From Deltaproteobacteria bacterium (lineage in GTDB: Bacteria > Myxococcota > Myxococcia > Myxococcales > SZAS-1): a DNA stretch of 64,000 bases. The notes beneath the pieces are model-generated. The model did not search any database and had not been told where the DNA came from. It was given only the letters and a program-made list of their open reading frames with translations. This document shows positions 17,226 to 25,212 of the stretch, in pieces. Location: positions 1 through 64,000 of the forward strand of contig JAFEBB010000008.1 of NCBI GenBank assembly GCA_018266075.1, given 5' to 3'. Positions within the stretch are counted from its first letter, which is position 1. The number at the start of each line of letters is the position of its first letter. A program made the position numbers and the translations under genes.

Positions 17226-17350
17226 TTTCGCTTGCCGTCGTCGGGCGGCGAAGGCGGTCCAAAGCTCTTGATCCCGCATGCGGGGTGCATTAGGTTGCGC
17301 GGGCTTTTGCGCCGGGAAAGTCCCGTCGCCCGACAATTGAATAGTGATCT

Positions 17351-17443
17351 GGAGAGGTGGCCGAGAGGCTGAAGGCGCTGGTTTGCTAAACCGGTATACG
17401 CCCAAAAGGTGTATCGAGGGTTCGAATCCCTCCCTCTCCGCCA
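17351..17443 (+). tRNA. tRNA-Ser, anticodon GCU
   Basis: The acceptor GGAGAGG pairs with CCTCTCC, ending GCCA. The anticodon arm TGGTTTGCTAAACCG has anticodon GCT, reading AGC/AGU. It has the long serine variable arm and the T-loop TTCGAAT. Confidence 0.97.
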
Positions 17444-17452
17444 AACTGGTCT

Positions 17453-17529
17453 GGACCCTTAGCTCAGCTGGATAGAGCGTCGGACTACGAATCCGAAGGC
17501 CGCAGGTTCGACTCCTGCAGGGTCCGCCA
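17453..17529 (+). tRNA. tRNA-Arg, anticodon ACG
   Basis: A 77-nt tRNA: acceptor GGACCCT with AGGGTCC and GCCA; anticodon arm CGGACTACGAATCCG with anticodon ACG. In bacteria A34 of this tRNA is the substrate of TadA, whose gene starts only 41 nt downstream. Confidence 0.97.
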
Positions 17530-17569
17530 ATTTCTCCCGCGCCACAGGCGCGGGGCCCGTAGGTGCAGC

Positions 17570-18070
17570 GTGCTCGCCGAAGACATCGCCTTCATGGACG
17601 AAGCCTTGCGCGAGGCGCAGGCCGCGGCCGCCGAGGGCGAGGTCCCGGTGGGCGCGGTGGTGGTGCACCAGGGGCGGGTGATCGCCCGGGGCCGCAACCG
17701 CAAGGAGCAGCTCCCCGATCCCACCGCCCACGCGGAGCTCCTCGCCGTGCGCGAGGCCGCGAAGGTGCTGGGCGCCTGGCGGCTCTCGGGGGCCACGCTC
17801 TACGTGACCCTGGAGCCCTGCGCGATGTGCGCGGGGGCCATCGTGCAGGCCCGGGTGGCGCGGGTGGTGTTCGGCTGCCGCGACCCCAAGGCGGGCGCCA
17901 CCGGCAGCCTGATGAACCTGGTGCAGGACGCCCGGCTCAACCACCGCGTGGAGCTTTGCGAGGGGGTGCAGGGCGAGCAGGCGAGCAGGGTGTTGAAGGA
18001 GTTCTTCCGCGCCAAGCGCGGGAGGGTAGATGGGTCTGGAGAGTTGGCCGAGCTGGTCGAAGGCGCCTGA
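17570..18070 (+). CDS. tadA: tRNA-specific adenosine deaminase
   Basis: This 166-aa zinc enzyme deaminates A34 of tRNA-Arg(ACG) to inosine. It shows the cytidine/deoxycytidylate deaminase motifs: HAE (TAHAELLAV, with the catalytic Glu) and PCAMC (LEPCAMCAGAI). The start codon is GTG at 17570. The gene sits directly after tRNA-Arg(ACG), the substrate. The normal C-terminus would end near FFRAKRG; here the frame runs on into the next tRNA-Ser gene (18038..18128) and stops at a TGA inside it, giving the extra RVDGSGELAELVEGA tail. So protein-coding and tRNA sequence overlap by 33 bp, which is unusual but seems real in this sequence. Confidence 0.95.
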   Translation: MLAEDIAFMDEALREAQAAAAEGEVPVGAVVVHQGRVIARGRNRKEQLPDPTAHAELLAVREAAKVLGAWRLSGATLYVTLEPCAMCAGAIVQARVARVVFGCRDPKAGATGSLMNLVQDARLNHRVELCEGVQGEQASRVLKEFFRAKRGRVDGSGELAELVEGA

Positions 18071-18128
18071 CTCGAAATCAGGTATACCGGCAACGGTATC
18101 GAAGGTTCGAATCCTTCACTCTCCGCCA
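18038..18128 (+). tRNA. tRNA-Ser, anticodon CGA
   Basis: The acceptor GGAGAGT pairs with ACTCTCC; the anticodon arm CCTGACTCGAAATCAGG has anticodon CGA and reads UCG. Long variable arm and GCCA end are present. Its first 33 nt overlap the end of tadA. Confidence 0.97.
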
Positions 18129-18136
18129 ACACATAG

Positions 18137-18168
18137 AGCCCGCGGGGTGCAAACGCCCCGCGGGCTCG
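18137..18168 (+). other. Strong GC hairpin between two tRNA-Ser genes
   Basis: GAGCCCGCGGGG and its exact complement CCCCGCGGGCTC enclose an 8-nt loop. There is no T-run after it. It may be a processing or pausing element in the tRNA transcript. Confidence 0.6.
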
Positions 18169-18174
18169 CCATCT

Positions 18175-18264
18175 GGAGAGGTGGCCGAGCGGTTGAAGGC
18201 GCACGCTTGGAAAGCGTGTATACGGGAAACCGTATCGAGGGTTCGAATCCCTCCCTCTCCGCCA
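18175..18264 (+). tRNA. tRNA-Ser, anticodon GGA
   Basis: The acceptor GGAGAGG pairs with CCTCTCC and GCCA; the anticodon arm CACGCTTGGAAAGCGTG has anticodon GGA and reads UCC/UCU. Long variable arm is present. Together with UGA, GCU and CGA it makes a four-isoacceptor serine cluster. Confidence 0.97.
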
Positions 18265-18319
18265 GTTGGCGCTGAAGAAGGAACGCAGGGCCGCGGTTAG
18301 AATACGCGGTGAAGGATGT

Positions 18320-18419
<100 letters not shown>

Positions 18420-18423
18420 CCAT

Positions 18424-18461
18424 GAGGGCCGCTCGGGAAACCGGGCGGCCCTCAGCTTTTG
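18424..18461 (+). terminator. Intrinsic terminator after the SRP RNA
   Basis: GAGGGCCGC and GCGGCCCTC pair around a 12-nt loop, followed by AGCTTTTG. It should end transcription of the tRNA/SRP RNA block. Confidence 0.85.
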
Positions 18462-18499
18462 CGGGCGGGCACTGGACCACCGAGAAGGTCTGGAGAGAC

Positions 18500-18611
18500 G
18501 GCGAGCGTTGGAGCGGTCGGGCGTCGGGAGGCCGCGGAGACTTCCTGCAAACGGCGAGCGTTGGAGCGTAGGAGCGGCGCACGCTTCCACTCCAACGCTC
18601 TAATGCTCGCC
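18500..18611. repeat. Octanucleotide repeat cluster (TTGGAGCG family), direct and inverted
   Basis: GGCGAGCG-TTGGAGCG occurs at 18500..18515 and again at 18553..18568, each followed by a further degenerate octamer (GTCGGGCG, TAGGAGCG). An inverted version (reverse complement GGCGAGCA-TTAGAGCG-TTGGAGTG) covers 18588..18611, so the second and third copies can pair into a long hairpin. The stretch 18462-18680 holds no gene that I can see; this repeat cluster is its main content. Confidence 0.6.
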
Positions 18612-18680
18612 TTTCGTTGGAGGTCGCCTCGGTTTCGGCTCACCTCTGACTGACCCTGGAGATCGACGTCGCGCAAAACG

Positions 18681-18713
18681 AAAGCGCCGGCTCCCTTTCG
18701 GGAGGCCGGCGCT
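18681..18713 (-). terminator. GC-rich hairpin downstream of the zincin gene
   Basis: GCGCCGGC and GCCGGCGC arms enclose a loop with its own CTCCC/GGGAG pair. It lies 26 nt beyond the metalloprotease stop on the minus strand and so probably ends that transcript. On the minus strand the 3' flank is GTTTTGCG, a short T-run after the stem. Confidence 0.65.
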
Positions 18714-18738
18714 CGCGCGCTTCAGTCTGCTTCGACGC

Positions 18739-21700
18739 TTACTGGTCGAGCAGGTAGTAGCCGTAACCCAGCGCGCCGTGCAGCGAGCGCATCATGTCCA
18801 GGTTCTCGACGTACTTGACGTAGTTGGTGTGGGCCACGTCGGGATCCACGCTCGAGGTCTGGGTCTGACGCCAGAGCTGGTTGGCGTGGTCGAGCATGCG
18901 CACCGCAGCGTCGGAGCGGAGGTTGCTGCTGCCCACCGCCGCGGGCGCAATGGAGTGCGCCGCGTAGGTCTTGCCGGTGAGCGGGTCGGTGAAGACCAGC
19001 CACTGCTTGGTGCCGCCGGCGCCCAGGGTCTGGGTGGCGTCGTTGGTGGCCAGCGGGCCCGGGGTGCCGTCGGGGTTCAGCAGCGAGGCGTCCGGAACCG
19101 GGGCCTCGCCGTTGCCCACCACGAACACGCGGGTGGCGTCGATGAAGCCCTGGTCGAACGTGCTGGAGAAGCCCGAGATGCCCCACACGCCGGCCCACAT
19201 CTGCGCCGAGAAGCCGAGCTCCGGGTCGATGCGCGAACCCGAGGGGTTCTGCACCACCGTGCCGTCGTCCTGGTGCCAGGCGCCGCTGGTGATGTCGAGG
19301 CGCGCCAGGCCCTCGCCCGGCCCGAGCACGTAGGGCGCCAGGTTGCTGGTCTCACCGGCGAAGATGGCGCCGTAGGTGTCGAGGATCTGCTGCTTGTAGG
19401 GCAGCCAGTAGCCGATGGCGTACTGACGAACGTCGACGCTGGTGTCGCGGCCGGTGAAGTACGCCTGGCTCTCGCCGAGGGCGTAGAGGGCCAGCCACTT
19501 GTCGATGAAGTAGCCGATGCGGGTCTGGCACTCGTCACCCCAGTAGTAGCCGCAGCCGTTGAAGTTCCACGAAGTGGCCTCGTAGCGGCCGTCGGTGATG
19601 TCGATGTTGGTCACCTGGCCCGGGGCGTCGATGGGCGTGTCCTGGATCTGCTTCAGGAGCGGGTTGCCCAGCTGGTCGCTGGTGCTCACGAAAGCGCCCG
19701 CCTGCGGCGCGGTGAGCACGTCGCCGAAGAGCTTGAAGCCGTCGTTGATGGCCGCGGTGAAGCTGCCCCAGCCGATGACGTCATCGGAGAGGAAGCTGTC
19801 CAGCTGGCTGGTGCTCTGGTTGAACGTGACGTCCTGGTTCACGAAGTCCGAGCGCAGCAGCACGTACCAGGTCATCTGCTCGCGGATGATCTCGAAGTAG
19901 CGCTCCAGGGTGTAGTCCACGTAGTGGCCGGAGAGGCCGAAGTTGTGGAACGAGAACTGGTCGCGCTTGAAGTTGCGGAGCAGGTAGTAGTTCCAGTAGC
20001 GGTTGATGATGTCCTCGGCCTGCTCGTAGGCGTCGGCACCGAAGTCGAACCGCTGGCAGCTCAGGTTGCCCACGAACTCATCCGAGCAGAAGTAGTAGGG
20101 CACCTGCACCAGGAGCTTGCCGGTGCCATCGAGCGCCGCGCGCACCGTCTCGTTGGTGCCCGGGCCGATTGCCGCGGGAACGTAGAAGCTGCGGTCGTCG
20201 ATGTCGTACGCCGAGACGTCCTTGCGCTCCTGGAGACCGGCCGCGCCGTCGTTGAAGTACGAGGGGTACGAGTAGTAGTTCACCGCCTCGAAGCGCGAGC
20301 CGGTGTTGAGGAGCGGCGAGGGGAAGCCGTACGCATCCTGGAACACCTGGAGGCTCGCCAGGCGGAACAGCGACTGCGGATCCTGCTTGCCGCTGCCGTT
20401 GGTGAGCACGTTGGTGAAGACCTCAACGTGGTTCGCGTAGCCGTACTTGATGGCCGCGATGTCGTAGCGACCGAGGCCCGCGGTGTCGGTGTTGAAGGCC
20501 GCGCCGTAGTCCATGATCGAGGAGTACTCCTGACCCTGGCTGGAGATGGCGCCCGGCGAGTTGCCGGTGATGGCCCACGCGCCCTGGGTGGTGTCCACGG
20601 TCTGGGGGAGCAGCTCGTTGGCCTGCACCGCGCCCTTGGGGTTGGAGCGGGAGAAGAGCTGCGGGTGGCCGTTGGAGTTGTTGGCGTTGCCCAGCGCGGC
20701 CGAGGCGGCCTCGCGCTGGCTCCAGTAGCCAGGGAAGTAGTTCATCGCGTCCCACGAGCCGCGGAAGTTGTGGCGCAGGCCCATGTTGTGGCCCACCTCG
20801 TGGAGGGTGACCGCGATGTAGATGCGGATGAGGAGGTCGTTGTAGATGTCCTCGGGCTTCATGTTGGCGTAGCGGTTCGCCTCGCCCTTGATGACGTCGT
20901 AGTTGAACGCCTCGAAGTCGAAGCCGAAGGCCTCCATGCGCTCGATGTACTGGCGGCGGCCCGTGCGCATGCGCGGGTAGTTCAGCGGCGAGTACTCGAC
21001 CTTCTGCGAGGGGCTGAGCGAGGTGAAGTCCTGCCGGGGATCCAGGCCGGTCTGCATGGTCAGCTCCTGGCTGGCCAGCTGGGCCTCGAGCGGCGTGCCG
21101 CGCATCATGTCCACCTTGGCCTGCATCATGTCGCCGTTGGGCTGGCCGAAGAGGTCGCCCATGCGGTCCTCGCGGTTCTGCAGCGAGGCGCGGTAGGCCT
21201 TGAGGCTGGAGCGATCCACCGGGCCGGGGTTGGCGGCCTTGGCGTAGCTGAAGTTCATGCGCTGCGCCTCAGCCAGGATCTCCTCCTGGGTGCGGGGCTT
21301 GGCCGGGGTGCCCAGGCCGTGCGTGGCGCCCTGCTGCTGGGTCACCCAGGCGCGGACGCTGGAGCCCATGTTGGAGTTGGCATTGGTCTGCACGTGCGCG
21401 TCGACGTTGGCGCCCACGATGTACTGGTTGGGGTCGATCTGACCGTTCTCCAGCTGGAGCAGGTCGCGCGCGTAGGCCGCGTAGGTGAGGAGCTCGCCGC
21501 CGTAGATGTTGGCCTTGGCGGAGATGGTCTCGCCGGTCTCCGGGTCGCTCATCGCCGGGCCGAGACCCAGCGGGCCGCCGGCCTGGTACTGGCCGAGCCA
21601 GAGGATGCTCGAGTAGCGCGGGTCGCCCTGGCGCACCTCGTAGATGGGCTTGCCGTCGGCGCCGTTGATGACGTTGCCGTTGGCGTCCACGTCGGCCTTG

Positions 21701-23226
21701 AGGTGGGTGAGGCACGCGGCCGGGTCGGCGGCGCCGTTGTTGTCGGCGGTCTGCTTCACCGGGTTGTGGCACCACACGAAGATGTCCTGCGAGGCGGCGT
21801 TGCCCGTCTCATCCTGGTAGGCCACCTTGAAGACGTTGTTCCACTCCTTGATGACCTCGGCCGAGGCCTGCCAGATGTTCTCCGGCATCTCGGTGTTGGC
21901 GTAGTAGGGGATGGTGCGCTGCGGGCGCTGGCCGGGGGGGATCCAGTTGCTGTCGCCGGTGAAGCCCTGGGCCTTGCCGTTGGCGTCCACGCCGGTCACG
22001 GTGAGGGGCACGCCGTCGGTGCCCTCCCAGTAGAACTGGTCGTCGGCGATGGGAAGCGGGTTGCCCGAGCCGTCGGTGGCGGTGATCTTGCCGGCGCTGA
22101 TGGCCTCGGTCTCCGAGAGGTGGCGCCCGGTGGCCAGCACGGCGCCCTGACCGGTCAGGTCGGCGTCGGTGTACTTGGTGAGCCAGGTGGCGTCGTTGGG
22201 GTCGCGCACGCGGTGCGGGGCCTCGCAGGTGGTGCCCGGCGTGTTGCAGCTCTTGCCGAAGAAGTTGAAGCGCTCCACGAAGCGCTTGTCACCGGTGTAC
22301 GTGTCGCCGTACTGGCGGTCCCAGAAGTGGCGCAGCTCGGTGGTGAAGAAGCCGAACGCGTTCTGGTCGATGCCGTCCCACTTGCGCTTCTCGTAGGTGC
22401 TGTTGGGGGCGAGCTTGCTGAACGAGTGGCGGAGCTTGACCTTCTGCGCCGCGCAGTCTTCGGTGCCGTAGTAGAGGAAGCAGCTGGGCAGCATGGCGGT
22501 GTTGCCCGCCTCGTCGATGACGAACTGCTGCTCGTTGGGGCCCATGATCAGCTGGGCGGTGATGTCGAGGAAGTTCATCTCGCCGCTGGCGAAGCCGAGG
22601 TCGGCGTCCTTGTCGTCGGCGCGCTCCACGTGCAGCGCGTCGGGCGAGGTGGGGTCGCTCACGTAGTAGCTGAGCTCGGTGACGTCCACGCCGTCGAAGG
22701 TCCAGAAGAGGCCGATGCCCGAGTAGTCGGGAGCGAGGTTCTTGCTCCAGTCGACGCGGAAGTACTCGCGCTCGTTCCAGGGGCGCTCCTGGCTCTCGAT
22801 GATGCGGTTGGTCTCTTCACCCGTCGACGGGTTGTAGTCGCGGATGATGTCGAAGTGGCTGGTGATGCGCCACGCCGCGAGGGGCTCGCCCTCGTAGGTG
22901 TTGGAGCCGTCCACGTTGCCGTGGATGGTGCCGGGGGTCTGCGCCTCCTCCTGGTTGTAGACGAAGGGGAAGGCGCGGACGGCGAACAGGGTGTCCTCGC
23001 TGATCACCCACTTGATCTTGGAGAGCTCGCCGTACTGGCCCTCGTACACGGTGCCGTTGGTGGGCGGCGCGTCGATGACCGTGGCGTTGTAGTACCAGGT
23101 CCCGTTGAAGTCGGCCTTGCGCAGGGCGTTGGGCTGCACGAACGAGCGGGGAGGCTCGCTCTTGGTGCAGCCGCTGGCGACCAGCGCAGCGGCGAGCATC
23201 GTTCCGGCGAGAAGCAGGCGCTTCAT
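18739..23226 (-). CDS. Zinc-dependent metalloprotease lipoprotein (metzincin-type HExxHxxGLRHN)
   Basis: This 1495-aa protein has a lipoprotein signal peptide, MKRLLLAGTMLAAALVASGC, with lipobox Cys at about residue 20. The extended zinc site HEVGHNMGLRHNF is near residue 807 and EYSSIMDYGA, a plausible Met-turn, lies about 90 residues later. This matches the zincin family found with DUF4953/DUF5117-like domains, known as outer-surface proteases of unknown substrate. The long N-terminal half contains beta-rich repeats; the C-terminal half is rich in Tyr and Asn. It follows the beta-barrel gene by 75 bp in the same direction with an AAGGA site before ATG, so the pair probably forms one operon. 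The barrel could anchor or export it, but that is inference. Confidence 0.88.
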   Translation of the reverse strand: MKRLLLAGTMLAAALVASGCTKSEPPRSFVQPNALRKADFNGTWYYNATVIDAPPTNGTVYEGQYGELSKIKWVISEDTLFAVRAFPFVYNQEEAQTPGTIHGNVDGSNTYEGEPLAAWRITSHFDIIRDYNPSTGEETNRIIESQERPWNEREYFRVDWSKNLAPDYSGIGLFWTFDGVDVTELSYYVSDPTSPDALHVERADDKDADLGFASGEMNFLDITAQLIMGPNEQQFVIDEAGNTAMLPSCFLYYGTEDCAAQKVKLRHSFSKLAPNSTYEKRKWDGIDQNAFGFFTTELRHFWDRQYGDTYTGDKRFVERFNFFGKSCNTPGTTCEAPHRVRDPNDATWLTKYTDADLTGQGAVLATGRHLSETEAISAGKITATDGSGNPLPIADDQFYWEGTDGVPLTVTGVDANGKAQGFTGDSNWIPPGQRPQRTIPYYANTEMPENIWQASAEVIKEWNNVFKVAYQDETGNAASQDIFVWCHNPVKQTADNNGAADPAACLTHLKADVDANGNVINGADGKPIYEVRQGDPRYSSILWLGQYQAGGPLGLGPAMSDPETGETISAKANIYGGELLTYAAYARDLLQLENGQIDPNQYIVGANVDAHVQTNANSNMGSSVRAWVTQQQGATHGLGTPAKPRTQEEILAEAQRMNFSYAKAANPGPVDRSSLKAYRASLQNREDRMGDLFGQPNGDMMQAKVDMMRGTPLEAQLASQELTMQTGLDPRQDFTSLSPSQKVEYSPLNYPRMRTGRRQYIERMEAFGFDFEAFNYDVIKGEANRYANMKPEDIYNDLLIRIYIAVTLHEVGHNMGLRHNFRGSWDAMNYFPGYWSQREAASAALGNANNSNGHPQLFSRSNPKGAVQANELLPQTVDTTQGAWAITGNSPGAISSQGQEYSSIMDYGAAFNTDTAGLGRYDIAAIKYGYANHVEVFTNVLTNGSGKQDPQSLFRLASLQVFQDAYGFPSPLLNTGSRFEAVNYYSYPSYFNDGAAGLQERKDVSAYDIDDRSFYVPAAIGPGTNETVRAALDGTGKLLVQVPYYFCSDEFVGNLSCQRFDFGADAYEQAEDIINRYWNYYLLRNFKRDQFSFHNFGLSGHYVDYTLERYFEIIREQMTWYVLLRSDFVNQDVTFNQSTSQLDSFLSDDVIGWGSFTAAINDGFKLFGDVLTAPQAGAFVSTSDQLGNPLLKQIQDTPIDAPGQVTNIDITDGRYEATSWNFNGCGYYWGDECQTRIGYFIDKWLALYALGESQAYFTGRDTSVDVRQYAIGYWLPYKQQILDTYGAIFAGETSNLAPYVLGPGEGLARLDITSGAWHQDDGTVVQNPSGSRIDPELGFSAQMWAGVWGISGFSSTFDQGFIDATRVFVVGNGEAPVPDASLLNPDGTPGPLATNDATQTLGAGGTKQWLVFTDPLTGKTYAAHSIAPAAVGSSNLRSDAAVRMLDHANQLWRQTQTSSVDPDVAHTNYVKYVENLDMMRSLHGALGYGYYLLDQ

Positions 23227-23301
23227 GACACGTCCTTCTTGGTTAGGTGTACGGCAGGTGAAACCCCGGGAACTTCACCCGGAGTGAAGTGGAGGAGGTC
23301 C

Positions 23302-24927
23302 TTACGACTTGTGGAGCAGCTTGGCCGCGAGGGCCTCGGTGGTGAGGGTGACGCTCAAGTTGAACGACGAGTAGTTCCGGTAGTCGGTGGTGATGAACGG
23401 CTGCTGCCACGAGCCGTCCGGGTGGCGCTGGGGCGACACGGTGATGAGCGCCGCGCTCACGTCGAGGTAGTCGAACGGCTGGTAGTCGGCGGTGAGCCAG
23501 AACTGCTGGCTGCCCAGGTCGCCGTGCTGGAGCACCGTCGCGCCCGCGTTGGAGGCCACGGCCGCGTCGTTGGAGCAGAGGTCGACGTTGCCGATGGCCC
23601 CGCCGTAGTAGAAATTGCAGTTCGGCGCGGCGCGCTTGAAGGTGTCGGCGATGACGTAGCGGGCCAGGAACGAGAACTTCTCGTTGGGCGCGTAGGTCAC
23701 GGAGATGGCGTCGGCGATGCCATAGCTGGGCACGAAGCCGCCCTGGCCCACCGCAAACTGGTCCAATGCACCGTTGGTGCTGGAGAGCGCGTTGGCGCCC
23801 AGCTGCGGGTTCACGGGGATGGACGTCTCGTTGAGCGCGGTGTCGGAGACCGGGACATCGTGCGAGTAGAAGTACTTGGTGTAGCCGAAGGAGTAGTCGA
23901 TCGAGATCTTCTTGTTGAGGAAGCTGCGCGAGAGGCCGATGCCCGGCTGGAGCGAGGTGATGAAACCCGTGGCCTGGCTCTCCGCCGAGACCGGCAGCGC
24001 CGAGCCCAGCGAGCCCTTCACTTCAATCAGGGCCACCGGGACGGTGTAGAGGTTGTCGCTCACCTTGAGGCCGATGTCGCTGTAGTCGAGCCGGCGGTCG
24101 CCGCCGCCCTGGCAGTAAGGCAGGTCGCTGGTGTTCACCACGCCGCCTTGACCGCTGGGAGCGGCGTTGAGGCAGTTCTGGTAGCTCTGGCTAGAGGGCA
24201 GGTTACCGGTGCGGAACTGCTCGCCCGAGCCTGCGAACTCGCCGGAGAGCGCCCAGCGCGCGCTCACCACCAGCCGCTTGAGCATGGGCTGGTTCTTGAA
24301 GAACTTCTCGCCCGCGCGCCACGACGGCGCCAGGTAGAGCGACCAGCTGTTCTGGTAGGTGTTGTCCGGGCCGGCGTAGAGGCCGCTACCATCGCCGAGC
24401 GTCGCGTCGAGGCCCACGCCCGCGAAGATGAGCGGCTTCTCGTCGACCTTCGTCTCGTGCTCCGACTCCGCGTCGGGCGCCTTCGCGGTCACCCCAGCCG
24501 TTGCGCCGGCCGTCGCGGGCGCAGCCGCCGGAGCGGGCGCCGCGGGGACGTCGGCCACCGGGGTCGCTGCCGGGGCAGCCGCCGGAGCCGCCGCAGGCGT
24601 CGCCGCCGCCGGGGCCGCGTTCACCGCAGGCGCTGCCGCCGGAGCGGCCGTGGTCGCCGCGGCCGGAGCCGCAGCGGCGGCGGGCGTGGCGTTCACCGCC
24701 GGAGCGCCCTGGGCCTGGGCCTTCTTCTTCTTCTCGTCCTCGTCGCTCTTGGCGGGGGCCGCGGCCGGAGCGGCCCCGGGGGCGGGCGTGGGCGCGGCGT
24801 TCACCGCCGGCGCACCGGCAGGAGCGGGTTGGGCTGGCGCGGCGTCGTCGGCGCGGGCCGAGCGAACTCCGACGAGCGCGAAGGCCAGCGCGCCCACCAC
24901 CATGGTCCGAAGGCTCTTCCCGCTCAT
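23302..24927 (-). CDS. Putative outer-membrane beta-barrel protein with Ala/Pro-rich linker
   Basis: This 541-aa protein has a Sec signal peptide (MSGKSLRTMVVGALAFALVGVRSARA, cleavage near residue 26), then a long low-complexity linker of Ala, Pro and Val with PAVNA/PAVNAAP repeats (about residues 27-165) interrupted by a charged DEDEKKKK patch, and then about 370 residues with alternating hydrophobic/aromatic beta strands (WSLYLAPSWRAG, RLVVSARWALSG, KISIDYSFGYTKYF, FWLTADYQPFDYLDVSAALI) that end in SFNLSVTLTTEALAAKLLHKS. This looks like an outer-membrane barrel. The start at 24927 fits the signal peptide and a GAGAGGAAG site. It is probably cotranscribed with the zincin gene. No family was recognised. 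Confidence 0.75.
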   Translation of the reverse strand: MSGKSLRTMVVGALAFALVGVRSARADDAAPAQPAPAGAPAVNAAPTPAPGAAPAAAPAKSDEDEKKKKAQAQGAPAVNATPAAAAAPAAATTAAPAAAPAVNAAPAAATPAAAPAAAPAATPVADVPAAPAPAAAPATAGATAGVTAKAPDAESEHETKVDEKPLIFAGVGLDATLGDGSGLYAGPDNTYQNSWSLYLAPSWRAGEKFFKNQPMLKRLVVSARWALSGEFAGSGEQFRTGNLPSSQSYQNCLNAAPSGQGGVVNTSDLPYCQGGGDRRLDYSDIGLKVSDNLYTVPVALIEVKGSLGSALPVSAESQATGFITSLQPGIGLSRSFLNKKISIDYSFGYTKYFYSHDVPVSDTALNETSIPVNPQLGANALSSTNGALDQFAVGQGGFVPSYGIADAISVTYAPNEKFSFLARYVIADTFKRAAPNCNFYYGGAIGNVDLCSNDAAVASNAGATVLQHGDLGSQQFWLTADYQPFDYLDVSAALITVSPQRHPDGSWQQPFITTDYRNYSSFNLSVTLTTEALAAKLLHKS

Positions 24928-25192
24928 CCGCGCTTCCTCTCTCGCCTCAGCCGAAGCCGAGGTGGTGCAGGGTTCGCGCGGCATTGCAGTGCCTATGCCA
25001 GATGATCCGGACGTAGGCTGAAGCGCGACAACCCTCAAGGGCGGCGCAGGATTCCCGATAATGTGTGCCTCGTCAACCAGCCAGGTCCAAGATCGCGAAT
25101 TCTGAGTGACTCGTCGGCGTTCTGGCGGCCGGGATCACCCGATTGCCACTTTCGTGGCAGCCGCGCGTCACACGTAGGGCAGTGTGGGTGCG

Positions 25193-25212
25193 CCTGATCC
25201 GGCTGGATCAGG
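25193..25212. other. Hairpin overlapping the kinase stop codon
   Basis: CCTGATCC and GGATCAGG pair perfectly around GGCT; the kinase stop (minus strand) is inside the stem at 25208..25210. No T-run follows. It could slow or end transcription. The rest of 24928-25192 shows no gene that I can support. Confidence 0.4.

Noticed and set aside
18778-25005. A very long open frame antisense to the zincin and barrel genes
   Set aside because: It is a composition artefact of high-GC DNA: the opposite strand encodes proteins with signal peptides and zinc motifs, while this reading is Val/Gly/Ala/Arg-rich without domains.
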